This document shows positions 1 through 11,800 of a stretch of DNA of 64,000 nt, in pieces. The notes under the pieces were generated by a model that made no database searches, had not been told where the DNA came from, and saw only the letters and a list, made by a program, of their open reading frames with translations. The stretch covers positions 6,106,001 through 6,170,000 of the forward strand of contig OX291562.1 of NCBI GenBank assembly GCA_946406115.1, written 5' to 3'. Numbering within the stretch: position 1 is the first letter of the stretch; each line of letters starts with the position of its first letter. The position numbers were made by a program, and so were the translations under genes. This DNA is from Apoda limacodes (lineage: Eukaryota; Arthropoda; Insecta; Lepidoptera; Limacodidae).

Positions 1-2037
1 TGTTCACAGCGCGAGTTTTTTTAGTTTGTTCGTGCGACTCGTACTGTTCAGACGTGCTCACTGTGCTAGTGCAATCTATTATTTTATTTTTTGACTCGGC
101 TTGTTATTTGGACTCTGGATAATTTTGTTACGTGTGACCCGGCTTTGTGATTGATTGCATTCCTAAAGACTTGGCGCTTGTATAACGGACTTTTTGAGTT
201 TACTGTCGATTTGCCTAAGTGAGATGGCCGACAGTTTACATGGAGGTAACTCTGTGGAAAAAAGGCGACGACGAGCCTTTTCCTCGACTGAAAAAACAAT
301 GATATGGAACATGTATCAATCTATGAGGAGTTCCATGGAATCCCCTTCAAACAATGACGTCATGAAAGCTGTTGCATCATCTATGGGTGTTCATTGGATG
401 TCCATCTATAGAATTCTGAAAGAGAAAGAAACTAAAAATGTTTTAAATTCACCCAAAAAAACAAGAAAACGTACTTTCATTGTAGACACAATCGACGACT
501 TAACTAAATGTGCTATAAGAAGAAAAGTTCACGATTTATTTTCCCGAAATGAGATACCGACATTGGACAAAATAATGAATTCAATAAATGAAGATGGTAC
601 TTTGGGGACATTCAAAAGATCAACACTTCATAAAATCCTTAAAATGATTGGATTTAGGTACATTAAAAGATGCAGGAACAGCTTATTGATTGATCGTGAC
701 GACATATTTTTTTGGCGGAGGAATTATTTGCGGACAATGAAAATGGCAAGAGAAGAAAAGAAAAAAATATATTATTTGGATGAGACTTGGCTCAATGAAG
801 GCCATACTACTACAAACGTATGGACTGATACAAATGTGAAAAATAAACGCGACGCATTCCTTGATGGCCTGACAACTGGATTAAAAAATCCTTCCGGTAA
901 GTTCTTTAACATAATTCCATTGTTAAAACTGTCTTTGTCATTAATGCAATTCTTTGAAAAGGTTTGAATGTACCTGAGCGATCCTTAATTGGCGGCACTT
1001 ATTGTTTGTTATGTTATCTTAAACTGTGTGAGCGTTAACTTTGTATCAGATCATTCAATACAATTTTTTATTGTTCCAGGAAAAGGAAAAAGGTTAATAA
1101 TTACTCATATTGGAAGTGATGATGGATTTGTAGAAGGGGGCTTACACGTGTTCGAGTCAAAAAAGCAAGGAGATTACCATCAAGATATGAATGCCGAAGT
1201 GTTTGAGAATTGGTTCAAAAATATTCTTGAAAAGTTACATGATAATTGTATTATTGTAATGGACAACGCTTCGTACCACTCAAGAAAAGTAGAGCAAATT
1301 CCGACTGAAAAAAATAAAAAACAAGAGATAATTAATTGGTTGAAAGAAAAACAAATCCCCTTTCAGGATGATTTATTAAAACGAGAGCTACTGAATATCG
1401 TAAAAAATCATAAGGAGCAGTACGAGGCGCGTGTCGTAGACGAAATGGCGAAAGCTAAAAATAAAACTGTGGTACGACTTCCGCCGTATCACTGCGAATT
1501 AAATCCGATAGAGTTGATCTGGGCTCAAGTTAAAGGACATGTCGCATCCCGCAACAAAACATACAAGATGGCAGAATTAAAAATGTTATTAAACAACTCA
1601 ATTCAAAATATTGACGCTGCAAAATGGAAAAAATGCATAAAACATGTCGAAGAGATAGTAGAACCGAAAATGAATGCCATGGACAGAAATGTGGAAACAA
1701 TGACCGAAACATTCATAATAAACGTGGGAAGTGACAGCGACAGTAGTGATACGTCGGAATAATTTAATTAATTGTATATGTTAAACTATTTAAATATACA
1801 TAATTTTATTTTAAAACATTGTCTTAATATTTTTCTTTCTTTCTCTAAGTTCAATACAAAATACTTAAGTGGTTTTAGTGCTTACTATTGAGCGCACAAA
1901 ATCATCGCATATGAACACACCTTAACTTTTTATCAGTATAGTTGACGCCCACTCACCTTTTTGTGTCCTTATCTTTTGTAAGGGATTGTGCGACAGAGAC
2001 AATGCTCTATTAACTCGTTTCGGTGGATAGAGTATAG
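1..2037 (+). mobile_element. DD82E IS630/Tc1/mariner-type DNA transposon, copy A (5' end off window)
   Basis: This copy matches the inverse of 13411-15447 with a constant coordinate sum of 15448 and no indel that I can find, so about 80 bp at its 5' end lie beyond the window. The 3' terminal inverted repeat ends near 2037 in GGATAGAGTATAG. It carries one transposase gene in two exons on the + strand. It sits upstream of the first visible ebony exon, almost certainly inside an ebony intron and in the same orientation as the gene. Both reading frames are free of stops and frameshifts, which suggests a young insertion. Confidence 0.85.
224..1762 (+). CDS. DDE transposase (D-D82-E), two exons, copy A
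   Basis: Exons are 224-896 and 1080-1762, with a 183-nt intron (GTAAGT donor, TTGTTCCAG acceptor) that joins in frame to give 451 aa. The N-terminal third is basic and helix-turn-helix-like (about residues 17-70 and 100-145), expected to bind the terminal repeats. The catalytic triad reads LDETW (D186), VMDNASYH (D286) and NPIELIWAQVKG (E369), leaving 82 residues between the second Asp and the Glu. Lepidopteran mariner and Tc1 elements usually have D34D or D34E; from memory, a DD82E family named Sailor has been described, and this protein would fit it. ATG 224 is the first Met in frame. The tail ends in an acidic Ser/Asp run. The protein appears identical to that of copy B and is probably functional. 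Confidence 0.88.
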
Positions 2038-2536
2038 AATTCCTTACAAACTTCCTTCCTCCTTGTCATACAAGTGCTTGTGTTTCCAATGCTTTTTCTT
2101 TCCCATACAAACTTTTACATACACTTTCAAAACCTGTTGAATTAAAGAGCGGAACTCCTATAAAATCTTCTGTATTTAATTGCTACGGGGAAAATAGCAT
2201 GTTGCTTTTCAATTTAATTTATTTGAATAACTATGAATGCCTTACTATAAAGACATAGCAGAAACATTATAACAACTACCAGAAATCACATTTGTTCATG
2301 TACTTAAAACTGATGAATTTTACGAATTTACTAGGTACCAGGCTAAAAAATAATTATTTATTTATGTATAGTATTCTGTTATTGTACCTAATATTATCCT
2401 TAATATATATTTTGTATTTAATATTATCTATTTATATAAATTTTTTTGATTGATTGATTATAATTATTATCTACTTTTTTTAAATGCTCACATTACCTTT
2501 TATTATGTTTTTTTATTTTAAATCCTTCACCCAAAG

Positions 2537-2655
2537 GTTATCTGGGAGAGATTGCTTCATAGTGATAAGATCGCCATTTGAATTTTTTTTTTTTGTGTAA
2601 CTATTGTTTTTGTTAGATTATGTGCAATAAAGTATATTATTATTATTATTGTTAT
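2537..2655 (+). repeat. LINE 3' tail (TTA microsatellite end)
   Basis: A stretch beginning TATCTGGGAGAGATTGCTTC, followed by a GATAAGATCGCC block and ending in GTGCAATAAAGTATATTATT repeats. This is the usual 3' tail of a lepidopteran non-LTR retrotransposon; a related tail is at 15608. No coding part remains. The surrounding 2038-2824 is AT-rich ebony intron with nothing else recognised. Confidence 0.6.
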
Positions 2656-2824
2656 AATATAGTACTGTTATAATAAAAGTTTATTTTATTAAGTTTCGAT
2701 TCAGAACCAAAACATCATTAATATATATTAATATTTGCCTACTTAGATTAGTACGGAACTCTTATATAATTTCCAAATGAATCCCTTTATACCTACATAA
2801 AAACAAAGAAAAAAAATCTTCCAG

Positions 2825-5800
2825 CAAAACCGACAATGTTCAAAGATAGTGGAGTACCAACCGTGTCCTTTGAAGAGTTGTTCTTGGATTCCAGCGCTTT
2901 GTCTGCAGAAAAACTCGCAGATACAGAAATGTTGGCCAAACTAAGGACTGAAAGTATAGCTATAGTCCTATATACTTCAGGAAGTACCGGTATTCCTAAA
3001 GGTAAGCAGATCCTAAAATAATTACTGTACATTGTCAATAAATTACTTGGTAACTATTAATATTTCTGTAGCAGTTGGTGTTCCTAAAAGATAAAATGTT
3101 AAACGCCCCAGTTTCGAACTACATAATTTGGTCTTCAACAATTGAAACTTTAAAAATATGTCTCGTATTTTTTTTTAAATAAGCCACGGATACGTTATAA
3201 TAAATTTCGATTTTAGTTAGGGACTTAGTAATAGAACCAAATCAGCCATTCCCGATTTCATGTGGTACTTACATTTCTGCTATACGCCAAGGGTAGTTTT
3301 GTGATGCCAGAGGCGTGGAAGAAGAACAGCCCTCCGTTGTTGTAAAAAAGCGCAGACCGAATGACCAAAATCTTAGCTGCGAAGGCGCCCCGGGGCAGTT
3401 GCAGGCAATTATTTGGCGCAATTTCACGCCTCAAAAATATAAATTAAAAATTTAAGAAATGATTTTTCCAGAGCTGGGGCTGGAACTGGAACTATTTAGT
3501 AAAGTCAAGAACCAAGTGGCGCGAGTGGTTTCTACCATGGGACTGCCATGTCGAATATGTGATTATATTATTGTTTAACAAAAAAAGTGTTAAAACATAA
3601 ATTTTTTCATGTATTTTGTAATTTTCCAGGTGTTCGTCTTACCTATTCAGCAATATGCAACCGATTGTGGTGGCAGATCCGCTGCTTCCCCTACTCAGAT
3701 ACTGAAGCAACCTGCGTCTGGAAAACTGCACTCACCTTTGTAGATGCAGTCTGTGAAATTTGGGGCCCATTGTTGCAGGGAAGGGCTTTGCTTATCCTTT
3801 CGAAAGAAATCACCAGAGATCCACAAAAACTTGTGCGAGTTTTAGCTGAGAATCAGGTATGACACTTAAGCATGGGCATAGCCAAATCTTGGGCTATATA
3901 GGGTGAGATAGACTAGGCATGGATGGGGCAGACTTTGCTAGCGTGGGACAGACTGTGCTAGGGTGGGGCAGACTGGGCTTAGGTGGGGCAGACCTGGTAA
4001 ATAATATTTTATTTATATCACTAAAACATATTATGTAGGCAGAATCTTCGATGTTGTAGGCATTTTAGGCAGTATAGCGTAGGGCATGTATATTAAGCAC
4101 AAAAACAATTTTAAACAGCAAATTTAATCTGCTAGAAAATAAGGCACTTTGTATAATTTATTATTAATTCATAAATATTTCAGATTCAGCGACTGGTTCT
4201 AGTACCAAGCCTCCTTCGTTCTATCCTTATGTATCTATCATTGAATCCTGCTGAAAGGCCCCTCCAGAATTTGAAACTCTGGGTCTGTTCAGGTGAGACG
4301 TTGGGTAAAGAGTTAGCAGGAGAGTTTTTTAAGTACTTTGGAGATCGTGAAGGATATAAATTGGCAAACTTTTATGGGAGTACTGAAGTTATGGGTGACG
4401 TAACATTCTACATCATGGAAAGTGCTGCGCAGTTGGATACGTACCCTACAATTCCTATTGGTAAGTCTACCACTGGTCTGCAACTCAAATGTTTGTTACT
4501 GTTATAATGATAAGAAATAAATAGGTTTCCAATAATTGATTTAAATAGAATAAGGACATTCTTTTAAAACATTTTATCACTGATTCTCACACAGTATCCC
4601 TATCTCCATTACTATCATTCCTAAACTTGATTTTAAATCGGTGAAGGTCACCTTAAAAGCAAGAGTAATCAGAAGCAGACCACCATCCTCCTTTCATGCA
4701 GATCCATGATTTGGTCTGCTCAGGTGTGCCATTGGACAACTGCGGTGTATTCCTTTTGGATAAGGAGATGAATTTGGCGCGACAGGGCGATCCGGGGGAA
4801 GTGTGGGTGGCTGGAGCTAACCTCGCCGCGGGCTACGTTGGTGGTCAGGCTCCAGATAAATTTTGCGACAATCCTCATGCAGCACATCCAGGTACGACTT
4901 CTAAAATAGTGATAATCTAAGTAAATCTGTCTAGTTCTTTCTGGAAAAGAAGATGAATTGTGACCTAATGCAGCAGGAGGTAGCTGGCAAGGTGTGTGTA
5001 GCTGGCATCATTGGCTATGTAAGCTGATAACTTCGTCCCTTATCAGTGATAAGCCACAAGGTCAGGTATGAGTGTTATTATTTGTGTGGCTTACGGAGAT
5101 CCTTCTGAACCAGATTCCACAGCCTATCTGTATCTATTTGACGTGATATCGCCTTATAAGACGATTCAAATTTAAAAAACTAGTTTAGAGAGTTGTCTTC
5201 CCTTAAAGACAACTCTCATATATATTTCGGAAACAACACAAAACGTTCTTAAATTCGTTTTTTTTTATATAACACGCTTTTAAGTAACACACTTTATCCG
5301 AAAAGCAATTTTGAAATATTTAATGATAATTCTTAATAATCTTAATTTTTAAATCTTATATAAGCTTTTTGTTTTTTACCAAATCAATATTCTGTTACAG
5401 ATTTTGGTCGTCTGTATCGCACTGGTGATTTTGGTGTGTTGCAAAAAGGCGTGTTGCTGTTCGCAGGACGTACTGATTCCCAAGTCAAGATCCGGGGACA
5501 CCGGGTGGATTTGAACGAGGTTGAAAGAGCCGTTGCTGCTGTGCCAGGGATTGACAAATGTACGTTAATAAGATTTGGACAGCCCAGCTGCAACAATTTC
5601 AATGCCCAATCCTGACTTACTTCATATAGTTAGTCAGTAACTTGCGATGGGGGGACATTAATCCACCCATTCTCAACAACAAACCGTATTTGGCCCGTTT
5701 TCGTAACAGAGTGTAACCCAAGATAAACAAATTCATCCACAACTTATGAAGTCTACACTTACAAGTATTGTAGATTTTTTGTATGTCTTATGATGTAGGT

Positions 5801-8800
5801 GTGTGTCCAGCTATTTATCGTAATATATTTTTTTTTTAAATCCACAAAAGGGGTAATCTGATACAGACCCTAATTGCTCTGTCATTAATTAAAATGTTTG
5901 AGGCACATAATATACATAATGAGGCTCAGTAGATTCTAAATATGGAATTTGACAAGACGAAGATAAGCCAAAATTATGCCAAAATACTCGTTTTCTTATA
6001 CTCACCTCTCCGATTAAGCTATTAATGAGATTTCACTACACTTAACACTAACTTTCAATAATAAAAAAAAGGTATACTCTTACAGGTGTAGTATTGTGTT
6101 ACGGGCTGGAGCATGGTAATCCTGAGATCTTGTCCTTCGTAACAATAAAGGATAATGCAAGACTATCAGCTCATCATATCGAATTATCACTCAGAAAATC
6201 ACTGACGCATTACATGTTACCACAGGTAATTATTATTTTAACAGCTTCGTTTGGATTAAAATAAAGTCGACTTAAGATGACTTTATTTTGTGATTGATGG
6301 TGCTGTAGTTGAAGAAATACTTTTAAATTCCTTTGGGACGTCATCGACGACTGTGACAATGGTGAAAGACACTATTGCGTAATCGAACATAGTAAAGTAC
6401 ACGGGGACCGAGCTTTGGTCGTTTTTTTAACAACGCCATCTATCGTCAAGTAGCTTTAGTGTTACTTAACAATGCCATTTATTGTGAAGTAGCTTAACTG
6501 TGTTGCTGTGTCGGTAAAAATATTAGTATTACTACTGGCCAATAGATGTCAGGAAGAGTCATAATTTTCAATTTATTATTGCCTGAAAACACGGATAAAA
6601 CGACGTTTTCTAAAACTGAAACCTAGCTAGATCGATGTATCGTCCCCGAAACCCTGCATGCTTAATTTCATGAAAATCGTTGAAGCCGTTTTAGAGATTC
6701 AGATTATATACATATATACCAGAATTGCTCGCTTGAAGGTATTAGATACTTTGAATACATTAAAGGGATATGCCACATCAAGGCCATTTGTAAAGACACT
6801 TGAGCCAAAACCAAGATACCTAGTTATACATTTTATAACAAGTCAAATATTGTTCTCTTGAACAAAAAAAATTTAAAGTATGTTTTATTTTTTCCCTGTG
6901 CTTTATTTGCTGTCTCATTGCGGTAATTATTTACAAAGTTTTCTGTTTTCAGGTGATTGTAATAGAAAGCTTTCCACTTTTGGTGAACGGAAAGGTAGAT
7001 CGACAAGCTCTGCTCAAAATGTACGAAAACACCAACAATAATGGTAAGAATGATTATTTATCTCTGTTATTTATTAACCCAATTGACAACAGACAAAATT
7101 CTGGCTTTGTCTGTCTTTTTATTAGTCGACTACAGAAAAGAACATGTTTTTAATTTGATTACAGTTTTGTGTGTGTGTGTGTGTGATATAACACGATTTG
7201 TTCCTTTTTCTAATTCACGTCCATGTCAGTTTAGGGGGAGGACATATGCTCGAAAGGGTACGATTTGTTTTAAATATTTTTGTAATAGAATCATGACCGC
7301 ATACCATATTAAAGGCTCTGAAATTTTACTTCCACAGACGATGCATCAATTCCTATAGAAATCGACTACACAGGAGTAGACCCTGAGAACATGAAAGCAG
7401 CCCAAGTTCTATTCGAGACCGTAGGTGAGGTTCTCGGTAGAGCCGCCAGGGGGGCTTTGTCTGTCAGAGCTGGGTTTTATGAACTTGGGGGTAATTCACT
7501 GAACTCCATATACACAATAACCAAACTGCGAGACAAGGGGTATTATATAGGTGAGTAAAGGATTAAATATAATTCTTAGTATATGTAGAGAAGATATTGC
7601 TCGTTATTGAACTATGAACTATTGTGTGAGTTCTACCTACCGCTTGTATAAAATTAATGGGCTGTATTCTGAGGAAGTGCTCGAAGTGGTGTCCATGTTA
7701 CTTTTAACAGTCGCAACGCTCGCCATCAGCAGGGAATTCATTCTCACACCTTAAAACCTAAATGGTCACGAACAGTGTAATTTCAGAGGAACTTCCGCTC
7801 GCAAAATCTTTGGCTGTTAAAGAAGCTCCCTGCAGAGGTTCTCTAAGGACAATGAGTCGGCAAGACACGAGCTAGGCTACTAGTGTTGCAAGACTTTTTC
7901 GTATTTAAAGCTACCTAAGTCCAGATACACTGATTCAGAAGCAGTGTGACGGCGATGGGCAACCTGTCACGCAAGACGATAATAATTGGTGGTAGAATGC
8001 CAGCCATGAAGTTATACATACAGCTTGGAAAAGTAAATTGCAATCAATATTTTCAGAAATAAGTGATTTCCTCGGTGCAACAAGCCTCGGTGAAGTGCTG
8101 AGTTATCTGTCTACGAACCCAGACTGTGCCAAGGCCCGAAATGACAATTTTACAGCAGAGCCAATGAAAAATGAACATAAGCAACAAGTTATCAAGTAAG
8201 TTCTCTATGAATATATAACTATATTTCTTAACCAGTATTATTGCTAATATAACATGAAATAAAATCTAAATCACCATACCTTTATTTAAAAATTGAAGCT
8301 AATTACGCACAAAAAATAACAAACTATAATAAAACTAACTTAAAAACAATCAAATAAACCTGGTCCGCGTGGCATTGTGGCAAGAATGCAGGCTGCGTTT
8401 CCTCTTTGGACAGCTAAGCTAATCCTTTGAGCAAAATAGCAGCCTGCATTCTTGCACCGCTGATTCCGATTAGTCGAGGTAGTATTGACTTTAAGAAAGT
8501 TTTAACACTTGAACCCCATGGACCCAGAGTCTCAACTGCAAACGGCACAAACTCATAGTTTCCTAGTAATGAGTTATATATGCGCCGTTTGCGAGACTCT
8601 GCAACTTGGGCTGCCCCTCCAGCTTTAAGTTTGGTCCTAGGGAGGTGAGATGGAGCCAGGGTATCGACGCAAGTTGCGTCCCATATTAAGGCCCGCCCCT
8701 TCTCCCAGGGAATCAACGATAAACCGTCCGGTCTTTTTCCGTCATCACGATTTATGCCATAAGGTTCTAAAATAGAAGGTATATTGATGGTGGAAAGAGA

Positions 8801-11800
8801 CCTCTTGATTATATCGTTAATTGAACTATGCCTGGAGAGTCCTGCGCTTTTGATACAGTACAGTCCATGAAGTCCAAGGCCATCAACGTTTTCACCACAC
8901 GGACGTATGTGTGGACGGCAAATTGTAGCCCCGATTCGTATACCAACAGCAATTCGAAAACTTTCGTTGTCTAATAAAATTCCCAGATTTGAAGAAGGAA
9001 TAAAATGAAGCTAATGACCAGATTCCTTTTCAGAAACTGCTAAAAGGCGCGCTTTGTCGCGATCATTCGTTAAATTTTGAACCGAATTATTAAAAGTCAT
9101 CTGAATCAGCGGAATATCCCAAAGTTTTTGCGTTTTCTTTTCCATTGGAATATCCCGACTAGGACGGAGACTTTTCCAGGCTTTCAAAGCTTCCGCAGTG
9201 CCTACAATATCAGTTTTCAAGTCTGCCATGATTGATTGGCAAAGATTGTCAACACACAGTGAACGGAAGACAGAAAAGCTGGAAGTGCAATACTCGAAAT
9301 TTTACGGATGCCTAAGCCTTCAAAATTGACAGGATTTGTAGCTTGATCCCATGACTTTTCACTTAAAGATAAATTTAGTATTTTTTTCCACTGCTGACTT
9401 AAGGCTAGCATCCATAACCTTGAGAAAATCTGAAAAAATCCATACGGGGCTACAACGGAGAAGGTAAGTTAATTTTGGAACGATAAGGCAGTAAAAATGA
9501 ATTGCTGTTCGTTGGTCTCGCTAAAACTCTGGAACGGATGACCCGATTTGGATCATTATTTTTTTGTTGTGTTCGTTATTGTTAAGGCAAGGTTTATAAG
9601 GAAAAATAAAAGGTCAAGTGCGAGTCGCGCACTTAGGAAAATTCGAAGGCGGCTGGACCAATACGGGTAATCTTTTTTGTTGTGTTTGTTAGTGTTAGGG
9701 CAAGGTTTTTGAGAAAGAAAAAAAGGGTCAAGTGCGAGTCAGATCGAGTTAAGTGCGATTGCGCAATAAGGGTGAACCGATTGTTTTGAAATTTTGGTAA
9801 ATTGTTATGCACAGGCCGGAGAAGGTTTCTGAATTAGTACAACCGACTTCAAGACTTTCACCTATATCGGGCTAAAATCTTTTAGTGATGGTTGTCTGAC
9901 AGACAGACAGCGTAGGCATAGTAATAGTATAGAGCTTCCTTAGCCCCCTTAGTAGTTAGGTTACTTCTTACATGATTATGAAACTTCACAATAATTCAGT
10001 CTAGCGATTTTTGTGTAAAAATTCACGATAATTTTGATAATTTTTGCTTAATATTACGTGGTGACTTAAATGAAAATAATTATCCCCTGTCAATAGTCCA
10101 GAGTTTTTTGTAGCTTTAAAATTTCTCATAAACCTAGTTATTTTGTATCGTATATTATCAGGTTACCTAGTAGGGTCGGTTCTTCTTTAGGTACCTACTA
10201 AATGGTCACTTACAGTGCGGTTTTAGAGAAACTTCTTCCTACGAACGCTTAGGCTGTGGAATGAGCTCTAAGAAGGTTTTCTCTGAGGGCTACAGTATGG
10301 GGTTCTTCAAGAAAGAAGTTATTAGATTTTTGAAGGGTCGGCAACGCGCGAGTAATACCCCTAGTATGGCAGGGCCGCAAGCTTGTTTGCTACCTTACAA
10401 ACTAGGGTCGTTTTTTTTGTACTAAACTTTCACCCGCAAACGCTTAGGTTGTGGAATGAGCTCCCTGCTAAGGTTTTCTCTGAGGGCTACAGTATGGGGT
10501 TCTTCAAGAAAGAAGTTATTAGACTTTTGAATGGCACTGGGCGAGAGATGCACCTGGTGTTGCAGGCATTCATATGCTGCGGTAACCTGTATCATCAGGT
10601 GGACCGCAAGATTGTTTTACACCATACCTACTAGGGTCGTTTCTACTTTTTTACATACTCGCCCATCATTTTAGGTATCTTACTGCTAAAAATATTTTCA
10701 GCAATAAGATTCCTGTACGTCATGGCTCATGGCTCATGGCCCAATTATTTATGTTATTTTGTTACAGCATGATAGTGTCTTCGTTCTACGAAAAAGCAGA
10801 GCTGGAGCAGTTTGTGAAACACGAAATTAGCGAAGAAGATTATGGGGTGTGCATCGGAGCTTGCTGGGAAACTCTGCTAGCAGCTAGGCTCAGTGTTGTG
10901 CTGACTGACAGTAAGCATTTTTATAGAAAATTTGTAAACACGAGCAACTTCTCTTAAAGATATTTTTTGCGTCTTAAATAAAAAATTTTAGCGACCAAAA
11001 ACAAACCGCTGGACCGATTTTGCTCAAACTCATTTCAGATCTAAGTCATGAAGTGGCTTATCGATTAAAATCGCCACGAGACAAATTGGTTTTTTGGGTT
11101 TTGAGATATCGAGGAGCTAAAAAGGTAACCTACATACATACATACACACAGACAGAGACAGACATCACTCTAAAAATGTTGTCAAACGATTCTTCTGGGT
11201 CTCAAAGCGTAATAACGCAAATTTAGCGATTTTAATTTATGGACCTAATATAATAACTTCCCTCAAGAGAAGTAAATTTTGTATAAAAATAATATTTTGA
11301 AACAGCACAAATTAGTGTATGGATACTGAAGTTTTGGTAGAAATGTTCGATAAATTATTGAAATACAAATAGTGATAAGTAATTTAAAAAATAATGTATA
11401 TCTCTTTTAAAAGAAATCTACGATATACTTAAAATTATTAATTTAAAAGTGGTGTTTTTCCACTTCATCAAATAGAACATACAAACAAGCAAAGCCAGAA
11501 CCAAAAACATTGTATCAGGCTCACCTCCTGTCACGAATAACTAAAGTGGATGTAAAAAAAATGCTGTCTCCCATATTATGATGTGGGTGTTTAATTCGTT
11601 TCTGGTTACCCCGATTTATACGTATAAGTACATATCGAGCTTTGTAGAGTAATAATAGACTAGCTTCGGCTTTGTAAAGAATCGTCTCTGTGTTTTTTGC
11701 CATAAGCCAAAAAAACGGTCTTTACGACTTTTTTTAAATGTAATTAAAAAAAATTAAAACTTACCTAGTATATACGTTAATTAATTGCTATATTAAACAT

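Noticed and set aside
1530..1712. 60-aa frame opposite the transposase (and its twin at 13736-13918)
   Set aside because: Complement of transposase exon 2; no own start context or domain.
2836..3021. ATG at 2836 as the ebony start codon
   Set aside because: It is internal: a CAG acceptor at 2824 precedes it in phase, and an adenylation domain needs about 130 more N-terminal residues.
4482..4723. Possible extra ebony exon before 4724
   Set aside because: The open frame starting near 4696 reads across a good CAG acceptor; the phase from exon 4184-4460 fits only the start at 4724.
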